Source of the DNA: Mariniphaga sp963747515
GTDB lineage: Bacteria > Bacteroidota > Bacteroidia > Bacteroidales > Prolixibacteraceae
Reading direction: 5' to 3'
Assembly (NCBI GenBank): GCA_963747515.1
Contig: CAVVFN010000007.1
Coordinates: 198,759 to 262,758, forward strand
Length of the DNA stretch: 64,000 nucleotides
The position numbers and the translations under genes were made by a program. Below, one piece after another: positions 47,257 to 54,392 of the stretch. How positions within the stretch are numbered: the first letter of the stretch is position 1; every line of letters starts with the position of its first letter. The notes under the pieces are model-generated. The model ran no database searches. It was not told where the DNA came from and saw only the letters and a program-made list of their open reading frames with translations.

Positions 47257-48132
47257 TTATTTTGATACCCGGCCGTCATCCATCCGGGTAGTACTTACAA
47301 CCACATCATCCATTAAAATTCCTGCTGCACTGTGATTTCCATCATGATGATAGAGCGAGAGCCACAACACACTCACCTTCAGATCCTGGGTTGTACGCAT
47401 CCATAGATCGTCCCACCGGCCGTAATTTTGTCCATCCACCCATAAAGCAATTTCACCATTATGAACAGAACCATCCTCAGAAGGAACACCCAATTTGAGT
47501 TTCATTTCAATCAGATACCATTTCCCATCCTGTAACTTCGGGGGAAGCGGTGGTTCCCGGTGTTGTTCTTTTTTGCAGTACCTTTCTCCATCGTCAGATG
47601 TACAGGGAAAAACATCACCCCAGCAGGCTCCCTGAGGATTAACACAATCCTGGTACATGCCACGATAATAAGCATAAATTTGAGGGGTATGTAATTTTCT
47701 GCTGTGTTCTATTGTACTAATGGCATAATCATCCCCATTCGGACGGTAGTCGGATTTGCCCAGGAAGTTTCTATCTCCGGCAAATAAACCACTTCCGTGA
47801 TGTCGGGCATTAAATTCAAAACCCTCTTCATATTTTATATACCAGCGCACATACATGCTGTCGTTTTGAGTTGGCAATACTTTCACCAAATCGGAACCAC
47901 CCCCCTTACCGGCAGGCACAAATAAACGCAAAACGTGATTTCCTGCAGTATTGAAGGGACCCGGATCAGAAATAAACTGAACATCAGAATTATCATCATA
48001 ATCGTCCCAGGTTGTTTTCTCGTCTTCAAACCCGGTTTGAAAAACAATGGAAGATGCCGGTGTCTGAATGGGCTGCGAATGGGAGGTTATATTTACACAG
48101 AATCCTAAACAAAGAAGTAATATCTTTTTCAT
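47257..48132 (-). CDS. Secreted beta-jelly-roll protein, polysaccharide-lyase-like
   Basis: 291 residues with a signal peptide (ILLLCLGFCVNITSHSQ). The fold is a beta jelly roll: SIVFQTGFEDE at the start, MYVRWYIKYEEGF, GKWYLIEMKLKLG and GEIALWVDGQNYGRWDD. ARHHGSGLFAGD may carry catalytic His. This resembles bacterial alginate- or glucuronan-lyase-like (PL14/PL20-like) proteins, but family assignment is inference. An insert with five Cys (CVNPQGACWGDVFPC ... CKK) probably forms disulfides. Confidence 0.7.
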   Translation of the reverse strand: MKKILLLCLGFCVNITSHSQPIQTPASSIVFQTGFEDEKTTWDDYDDNSDVQFISDPGPFNTAGNHVLRLFVPAGKGGGSDLVKVLPTQNDSMYVRWYIKYEEGFEFNARHHGSGLFAGDRNFLGKSDYRPNGDDYAISTIEHSRKLHTPQIYAYYRGMYQDCVNPQGACWGDVFPCTSDDGERYCKKEQHREPPLPPKLQDGKWYLIEMKLKLGVPSEDGSVHNGEIALWVDGQNYGRWDDLWMRTTQDLKVSVLWLSLYHHDGNHSAAGILMDDVVVSTTRMDDGRVSK

Positions 48133-48693
48133 ATTTTAGCCTGTACTAAAAGAAAAATGCAACTTATGATTTACTAAAAGAATGAAGTTGAGTTTTTGAA
48201 ATTTTATTCTCTTCATTTTGATGCGTTCAAAGTTATTATTTATTTTTTTTCCCTGCAAAAGAATCCTGAAATTGATACCCGTCTTAAATCAGGTTGCTAT
48301 TAGAACCTTAAAACAGGAATTGTTTGAAGCTGGTTATGGATTACTCGCCTTCGCTACTTTTGGAGGGTATCGATCATTTTGGAGTCGTGCTATTTAAAAC
48401 AAAAATCATACTTCCCATATGAAATTATCAGGCAATTTAACATGAGCCGGCTGCATCAGTACGGGAAAAACCTTCACATTTCAACTACCCCAATGATTTG
48501 GTGAAGTATTTACAAAAATTTACCTATCCGGCTTATAAACTGGTCCATTCCTGTAAATGTTTCCTGTACTCCTTGTTTTCAGGAATAAAAGATACATAAT
48601 TGGTATTATTTACAGGAAAATGAAATACCATTTCCCTGTAATGCACGAAGAGAGGAATCAATTGCCGGGTAATAAAATTAATCGTATAAAAAC
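48133..48693. other. Intergenic region with no supported gene
   Basis: About 560 bp between minus-strand genes. Reading all frames I find only short fragments without family features and no strong hairpin. It may hold a decayed gene. Confidence 0.3.
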
Positions 48694-49458
48694 CTAGAGC
48701 TCTTTTATAAAAACATTCTTATATTCAATAGGATATGGTCTCTTTGCATCTCTGCCAGGAACATGTTGCTGCAATCCTATTGCCCCCGTTTCAGGTAGTT
48801 CCGGCAGATATGTCTGAATTACTGTTTCTCCATTTAAAACGACAGTAACATGATCATTCTTTAAGGTAAAAACAAATGTATTCCATTCTCCCAATGGCTT
48901 ATCGGCATTTTTAACCGGCATTGCACCTTTTCTTACTTCCAGGGGCATTTCCTGATTTACCATATAGCCATGGATTTGTCCGGAGCCCAATGGATGAGAC
49001 CAAATATTAAACTGAGCCCGTGTAAACCTGTTCTGTGAACTTTCAGGTGCAGTTTCATCCAACTTTACCCCGCGAAAAAATACACCTCCATCGCCGGCGA
49101 ATAACCCTTTTTCCTTCACCGGCTCACCATTTGCATCAAGTAACCGATCTCCCTTGCTGTCATAAAGCTGGTGCAGGTATTCTTCCGGCTCACCTGAAAG
49201 TCTCCAGTCCACTTTTAAAATAAAATCCTTATAATCATTTCTTTCGGTCCAGATTAATTCACCACAATCCCTTCCAACACCATCGTTTATCATAACTCCA
49301 TTTAACACTTTCCAGCTCGGTTTAGCTTTGTCGGGTATTACCCAACCATCAAAACTTTTTCCATCAAAAAGAGAAACAAATTCTTCCTTTTCTGAACATC
49401 CTGAAATCATGAGAAAAAAGATGATAATAACCAGGAACATACAATAACACTTTTTCAT
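48694..49458 (-). CDS. DUF1080 (3-keto-glycoside lyase/hydrolase) lipoprotein
   Basis: 254 residues. Lipoprotein signal ending in ISGCSEK. FVSLFDGKSFDGWV is the hallmark start of DUF1080, followed by WKVLNGVMIND, ILKVDWRLSG, GDGGVFFRG and GEWNTFVFTL, VVLNGETVIQ. The family is a jelly-roll glycan enzyme; in Bacteroides a homologue acts on 3-keto-glycosides formed by Gfo/Idh enzymes. It is 27 bp downstream of a second DUF1080 gene and in the same direction as a Gfo/Idh gene. Confidence 0.88.
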   Translation of the reverse strand: MKKCYCMFLVIIIFFLMISGCSEKEEFVSLFDGKSFDGWVIPDKAKPSWKVLNGVMINDGVGRDCGELIWTERNDYKDFILKVDWRLSGEPEEYLHQLYDSKGDRLLDANGEPVKEKGLFAGDGGVFFRGVKLDETAPESSQNRFTRAQFNIWSHPLGSGQIHGYMVNQEMPLEVRKGAMPVKNADKPLGEWNTFVFTLKNDHVTVVLNGETVIQTYLPELPETGAIGLQQHVPGRDAKRPYPIEYKNVFIKEL

Positions 49459-49485
49459 TTTTTTATGCTTTAAATTTAAAACCTG

Positions 49486-50253
49486 TTATAAAGAAGGTGC
49501 AACTTGTTCGGGGGATGTTACACCAGGGTTTAATTCAATTATTTTGATATTCCGAAAATGAATTTCTGCCCCTTCAGATTCAAGGCATATGTATCCCTTC
49601 TTTTGAGATGCCTTGCTTATACCGTTAATGAATTTTCCATTAACCGAAAGTTTGATTACACCATCAATACAAGCAACATCATAAGTATTCCAGTTTCCCT
49701 TTGCCTTGCTTCGAAATTCAAGCGGATTACTTCTGTTTGTATCGCCAAATCTGTTATCGGGAAGGGTTTCTACACCTCCTACTCCAAAAAGATGACCATG
49801 CATGTAGAAATCCTGATTGGCTTTGGGAATGCTGCTTTCAGAATGAACTTTAAAATAATCCAGATCCAGCATCTGAACTTCAACACCATCGGGTAATTGT
49901 TTGCCTTCAGGTGGATTAGCTCCACTCCATACAAAAACGCCTGAGTTTCCTCCACTTTCCATGAATTTCCATTCAATGTGAAGAATGAAATTTTCATATT
50001 GCTTTTCTGACCTCATAACCCCAATTGGCTGACCAGAACATTTCAGTACTTCACCTTCTTTTATCCATGTTTTTTCTGATGTATTTACATTAATCCATTT
50101 TAAAGGAGCACCTTCACCATACGATTCGGAGGTAATATCCTTTAAACTTAGTGCTTTTCCGAAAATTAATGAATTTTGTGAATAGACATGGAGGCAGGGA
50201 CACACGAATAAAATTAAGGAAAAAACCAGAGGTAACTTTTGAATTTTTTTCAT
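49486..50253 (-). CDS. DUF1080 protein, second copy, secreted
   Basis: 255 residues with a signal peptide (LPLVFSLILFVCPCLHVYSQ). DUF1080 elements: WIKEGEVLKCSGQPIG, FILHIEWKFMESGGNSGVF, DGVEVQMLDLDY, GNWNTYDVACIDG and KLSVNGKFING. It differs clearly from the lipoprotein copy at 48694, so the pair probably divides labour by substrate. It is 95 bp downstream of the Gfo/Idh gene at 50349, all on the minus strand. Confidence 0.88.
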   Translation of the reverse strand: MKKIQKLPLVFSLILFVCPCLHVYSQNSLIFGKALSLKDITSESYGEGAPLKWINVNTSEKTWIKEGEVLKCSGQPIGVMRSEKQYENFILHIEWKFMESGGNSGVFVWSGANPPEGKQLPDGVEVQMLDLDYFKVHSESSIPKANQDFYMHGHLFGVGGVETLPDNRFGDTNRSNPLEFRSKAKGNWNTYDVACIDGVIKLSVNGKFINGISKASQKKGYICLESEGAEIHFRNIKIIELNPGVTSPEQVAPSL

Positions 50254-50348
50254 CTATTTTTATTTTACAATTTATAATTCTTCTAATTCTATTGATTGTT
50301 ATCAATGAGATGATTTTCAATAAATAACTATTCTGTTTGAAAATATAC

Positions 50349-51689
50349 TTATGTAACAGGTATACCTGGAACCGGCGGTACTGCTTCTATGTTAACCGGT
50401 CCGAATTTGTATTCGGTAGGTCCCAGCCGAAGTTCAGAATTCATCATATCATCCCAGGTTATCATCTTTCCGGTATAAGCCGATTCTCTTCCCATTACTG
50501 CGGAAAGAGAAGAAGAAGCATTATAACCGGCTTCATTGACAGGTTTGTTTGTACGAATGGCCGTTACAAAATTTATATGTGACTGGTCTGTCATAGGAAC
50601 AGCTATTCTGTTGGTAGATTTACCTTCCTCGTCGAGGGGGTATTCATACTCCCAGATAAGATTATCATCGTAGTCCCAAATTTTGTTCTGACAGTTTGTA
50701 TAGCCATTCGTTCCATAAATCAGGTGATTGCCGGAACGTGTATAGCATCCCGGGATCTGCCGGTGCATAATATAGTACTTGCTGCTTTCATTAAAAGCAT
50801 AATCTACGCTGAAATGGTCATACTGATCGCCTGTAGGACGGCGGTGCCTGCCACCAAAACCTATAGCTTCAGTTGGAACTTTATCAAAAAACCAATTCAG
50901 CATATCGATATGATGTACCATTTGTTCAGCAATATGATCACCTGAAAGCCAGGTCCAGTTTTGCCAGTCTCTTAACATCCACTCCATATCACTCCACCCT
51001 TCCTGTCTGACTCGCAGCCGGAAACCTCCGCCCAATCTCAGAGAATTTCCTGCTATCAATTTGCCTATGGCTCCATTTCGAACCATTCCATAGGTTGCAT
51101 TAAAATCGGGTGCATGCCTCATTTGTAATCCCGAAATGACTGTTAAACCGGCTTCTTCAGCAATCTTACCCGATGCCATAACCGATCTGGCACCAACAGG
51201 GTCAATTGCACAAGGCTTTTCAATAAAGGCATGTTTCCTCGCCTGGACGGCAGCTCTAAAATGCTCGGCACGGAAATGCGGAGGAGTTGTCAGTAAAACA
51301 ACATCTACATCAGTATCCATTACACGTTTATAGGCATCAAAACCCACAAAACAGTTTTTATCAGGTACATCAACATTATGCTGTTCTTTTAGAGAAGCCC
51401 TGCATCGGTCAATACTTTCCTGGAAAACATCTCCCAAAGCGGTTATCTGTAAATCGGAACCGGCATTCAGAAAATTTACTGCTGCTCCGGTACCTCTTCC
51501 GCCACATCCAATCAATCCTGCTTTCAAAGGTTTACCGTCGGGTGCTCTGTTCAAAAAAACAGGTGTCTCATACTTTGCTTTTGAAGTTTTACATGAGGAT
51601 AAAAAAGTTCCTGCTCCAAGGGTTCCCACCACTCCTAAGGCTGCTGCGCCTTCAAGAAATTCACGTCGGCTGTGCATTTTTAATTTCAT
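50349..51689 (-). CDS. Tat-exported Gfo/Idh/MocA family oxidoreductase
   Basis: 446 residues; a start four residues in (Met at 51677) is equally likely. Tat signal HSRREFLEGAAALGVVG and then SSCKTSK. The Rossmann motif AGLIGCGGRGTGAA and the catalytic EKPCAID are present, followed by QMVHHIDMLNWFF. It is the first gene of a likely transcript with two DUF1080 genes: the oxidase makes the 3-keto sugar, DUF1080 cleaves it. A paralogue at 5377 has a different C-terminal part. Confidence 0.88.
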   Translation of the reverse strand: MKLKMHSRREFLEGAAALGVVGTLGAGTFLSSCKTSKAKYETPVFLNRAPDGKPLKAGLIGCGGRGTGAAVNFLNAGSDLQITALGDVFQESIDRCRASLKEQHNVDVPDKNCFVGFDAYKRVMDTDVDVVLLTTPPHFRAEHFRAAVQARKHAFIEKPCAIDPVGARSVMASGKIAEEAGLTVISGLQMRHAPDFNATYGMVRNGAIGKLIAGNSLRLGGGFRLRVRQEGWSDMEWMLRDWQNWTWLSGDHIAEQMVHHIDMLNWFFDKVPTEAIGFGGRHRRPTGDQYDHFSVDYAFNESSKYYIMHRQIPGCYTRSGNHLIYGTNGYTNCQNKIWDYDDNLIWEYEYPLDEEGKSTNRIAVPMTDQSHINFVTAIRTNKPVNEAGYNASSSLSAVMGRESAYTGKMITWDDMMNSELRLGPTEYKFGPVNIEAVPPVPGIPVT

Positions 51690-52041
51690 AAATTCAATTT
51701 TAAAATTTGATTAATTATATCCTATTGGTATTTATTCATATTTCTCCTTTTCTCTTAAATAGCTTTTAACTGGTATTCAGTCATAAAATCTTTCACCAGC
51801 AGAAACAATCTTTACTTCCACACTGCCTTCGTTTTTATACGGTGCTTCTTTTGGCACATGCCCTAACGATAAAGCTTAAAAAAGAACGGGTTAAAAAATA
51901 CATTCTTAAATTTAAGACATACTTTTTACATTAAAAACTTTTTTTTACTCTTTTGTGAAATTAAAAGAAATCCGGAAGAATTTTTAATGATTATAAGCTT
52001 CAAATATCTGGACTCATGTGAATTTAAAATCTGCTGAAAAA
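51690..52041. other. AT-rich intergenic region upstream of the Gfo/Idh gene
   Basis: This stretch should contain the Gfo/Idh promoter, but I see no certain -7/-33 pair, no gene and no strong dyad. The direct repeat begins at 52042. Confidence 0.3.
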
Positions 52042-52154
52042 CGGAGTAACCGGATATACCTGCATGAGATTTTTTTCAGTAATATAAATCCGGAACATAG
52101 AGGTATATCATATGTTCGTGATAAAAACTGTTGGACTGCCGAAGTAAATTCATT
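52042..52154. repeat. Direct repeat copy 1 flanking the DUF6266 unit
   Basis: 113 bp, beginning CGGAGTAACCGGATATACC and ending GTAAATTCATT, with about 88 % identity (99 of 113) to 53194-53306, no indels, same orientation. It lies 79 bp beyond the end of the DUF6266 gene. In one frame both copies stay open over ~36 codons, but most differences change the amino acid, so it is probably not coding. Confidence 0.9.
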
Positions 52155-52232
52155 CCAACTGCCACACCCGGTTACTGCCGCTAAAGGTTAGAATCCGCTG
52201 GTATCTGCCATCAGCCTGTTGTGCCTGTTTTT

Positions 52233-52853
52233 TTATTTAACCAGCATGCTGTTGCTCCATTCAATCATCTGGCGGTTGCGGAAGGCGATCCACACATCGG
52301 GAAGGGGATCCTGCGAGGTGGCTTTCCAAATATATTGTCCTGCAGAACGGCGGGTTTCGGTGATTCGGTAATCACAGGGGCCAATAGCGGGCAGGATGAA
52401 AACCACCAGGAAATCGCTCCCCCTGTTGTCTGTCATTTCGGGACCATTTTCCCACTGCACCATGAAGCCTTCGGGGTGCATGCTCAGCCGTGCGCTTGCA
52501 GGCAATGGCAGGGGCCCGCGGCTCAGAAGCACCTTGTTTTTGTCAAGGTAAATATCAGGATATTCACCCGAAAGGCCATTCTTCATGTTGTGCGACAGTG
52601 CCAGCGAATAGGCTGTGCGCCTGTCGGTCTCATCGGCAAAGGTGTAACGGATGAGATCGCTGCAGCGCGAAAGAAAGTCGCTGGTTACCTTGAACCGCTG
52701 CCGCTGAGCCAGCTGTTTCAGACTCTTTGCATCATTAATGTGGTCGGCTTTTGTGCGGATAATATTCTGGCCTTTCATTTTGTATACCACCAACCTTCCC
52801 AGTTTGCCACGTCCGCCATCGAAAAAACTGTTGATTATTGCCATATTGTTCAT
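52233..52853 (-). CDS. DUF6266-family protein
   Basis: 206 residues, with a likely start at 52853 or at Met 4 (52844, MAIINSFFDGGRGKLG). DUF6266 features: VVYKMKGQNIIRTKAD, LAQRQRFKVTSDFL, SLALSHNMKNGLSGEYPD and KVLLSRGPLPLP, then a C-terminal beta domain. The function of this Bacteroidota family is unknown. The gene is clearly GC-richer than its surroundings, with heavy use of G/C third positions, suggesting transfer. It is bracketed by a 113-bp direct repeat, with an 11-bp tandem array 130 bp upstream. Confidence 0.8.
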   Translation of the reverse strand: MNNMAIINSFFDGGRGKLGRLVVYKMKGQNIIRTKADHINDAKSLKQLAQRQRFKVTSDFLSRCSDLIRYTFADETDRRTAYSLALSHNMKNGLSGEYPDIYLDKNKVLLSRGPLPLPASARLSMHPEGFMVQWENGPEMTDNRGSDFLVVFILPAIGPCDYRITETRRSAGQYIWKATSQDPLPDVWIAFRNRQMIEWSNSMLVK

Positions 52854-52983
52854 TTTTAGGTTAAATAAAATACTTGCCTAAAAGTACATCCTTTCAGTGA
52901 AATGAGCAACAATTTTGTCCTGATTTTTTTTGAATCGATACCAACTTAAGTTTATATTTAATCCGGATCGCCAGACTGGATTT

Positions 52984-53027
52984 GGAACAAATCAGGAACA
53001 GATCAGGAAGAGACCCGGAAGAAATGT
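52984..53027. repeat. Four 11-bp tandem repeats
   Basis: GGAACAAATCA, GGAACAGATCA, GGAAGAGACCC and GGAAGAAATGT follow in strict 11-bp phase, each beginning GGAA. On the minus strand this lies about 130 bp upstream of the DUF6266 start. The same arrangement exists at 19583 with a different unit. Confidence 0.75.
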
Positions 53028-53193
53028 AAGGGCAGGTACCGTCAAGGGGTACCACAAAATTTCGGCCGGGGATATTTACAACAGCAAAATCCGGGAATCC
53101 CTGAGAAGTTGCAACCTCATTTGTGAAAGTTTTTAAAAATGAATAGGACTGGCTTTTTTCGCGGTATATTCGCTTAATGAAAATATTTTTAAC

Positions 53194-53306
53194 CGGCGTA
53201 ACCGGATATACCTGCATGAGATTTCTTTCAGTAAGGTAAATCCGGAACATAAAGTTATAAAATACGTTCTTGATAAAAACGGTTTGACTGCCGAAGCATA
53301 TTCATT
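53194..53306. repeat. Direct repeat copy 2 flanking the DUF6266 unit
   Basis: Partner of 52042-52154. It ends 14 bp before the start of the outer-membrane protein gene at 53320, so this copy may be the original leader of that gene and copy 1 a duplicate. Confidence 0.9.
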
Positions 53307-53319
53307 TAAAAAATAAAAC

Positions 53320-54069
53320 ATGAAAAGCAATCGTATTCCAATTTCTGTCTTCTTTGTGTTGGCTGTATTGTTTTTACCTCACACAACCAAAGCACAGCTG
53401 AGCCTGGATGTTGAAAGCGGCGCGGTAATCGCAGGTTATAACAATGTCAGGATTCCGGGCGACGCAGGAACCTTATTCTCACTCACCGATGATCTGCATG
53501 CCCGTCCCGATGTTTTTCTGCGGCTGAGGGCAGGCTATACAATAAAGTCGAGGCATACGGTATCGGTTTTATATGCTCCGCTTACGGTTAAATCAGATGG
53601 TTCAGCAACTTTTCCTGTTGATTTTGAGGGTGTAATTTTCCCGGCCAATACGTCACTTGATGCATCGTATACCTTTAACTCCTACCGCATTACTTACCGG
53701 TATGATTTTGTGAAAAGGCCGAAGTTTGAGTTTGGGCTGGGTTTCACAGCAAAAATCAGGGATGCTGAAATAGCCCTTGAAAGTGAGAACTTATCAGCAA
53801 AAAAGACCAACGTGGGATTTGTACCTATTGTCAATTTCAGGTTAAACTGGATGATGAATGAGAAGTACAGTCTTCTTCTCGAGGGCGATGCCCTGGCTGC
53901 CCCGCAGGGAAGAGCCGAAGATGTTTTGCTTGCTTTAACCTGTAAACTGGCCGACAAAATTGCTTTAAAAGCAGGTTACAGAATTCTGGAAGGAGGGGCT
54001 GATAATGATGAGGTTTATAACTTCTCGTTGTTTAATTATGCAGTAGTGGGTTTGATCCTGTCTTTATAA
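53320..54069 (+). CDS. Outer-membrane beta-barrel protein
   Basis: 249 residues: signal peptide (VFFVLAVLFLPHTTKAQ), then eight or more amphipathic strands with aromatic girdles (YNSYRITYRYDFV-type; FEFGLGFTAKIRDAEI) and a C-terminal FNYAVVGLILSL. It resembles the small porin-like barrels of Bacteroidota (OmpW/OprF-like size). The function is unknown. It is followed after 22 bp by the truncated PPOX gene. Confidence 0.75.
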   Translation: MKSNRIPISVFFVLAVLFLPHTTKAQLSLDVESGAVIAGYNNVRIPGDAGTLFSLTDDLHARPDVFLRLRAGYTIKSRHTVSVLYAPLTVKSDGSATFPVDFEGVIFPANTSLDASYTFNSYRITYRYDFVKRPKFEFGLGFTAKIRDAEIALESENLSAKKTNVGFVPIVNFRLNWMMNEKYSLLLEGDALAAPQGRAEDVLLALTCKLADKIALKAGYRILEGGADNDEVYNFSLFNYAVVGLILSL

Positions 54070-54091
54070 AGAGCATTTTGTTGAAGCCGAT

Positions 54092-54310
54092 ATGAACAGT
54101 TCAGACCAAACCAGACAATACATTGAGCACATCCTTCAAAACTGCCGGCTTGCCGTTCTGGCCACAGAGGCCAATGGACAACCTCATGCAAGTCTGATAG
54201 CAATTACCCCGCTTCAGGGTTTGCGGCAAATCATTTTTGCTACCTATCGGAACACGCGGAAGTTTAAAAACATAATAGAACACCTCAACGCGTGCAGTTA
54301 TTTCGCTTGA
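54092..54310 (+). pseudogene. Pyridoxamine-phosphate-oxidase-like gene, truncated by deletion
   Basis: The 72-codon frame starts like a flavin-reductase/PPOX-fold protein: AVLATEANGQPHASLIAITPL and IIFATYRNTRKFKNI match the FMN-binding beta-barrel strands. A full-length member has about 130-150 residues. After residue ~66 (IEHLNACSYFA) the sequence becomes unrelated: from ~54287 a different frame encodes the GH2 N-terminus. It is thus a 5' fragment joined to the next gene. Confidence 0.7.
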
Positions 54311-54392
54311 AGAGAACTGGCAATTTATAAATGAAGATGTTGAAGGAGGCGAAAAATCGAAGATAGACACCATAAATTGGGAAGTTGTTTCC

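Noticed and set aside
52221..52859. Long antisense frame opposite the DUF6266 gene
   Set aside because: Caused by the high GC and codon pattern of the true gene; the minus strand has a matching family and the plus frame does not.
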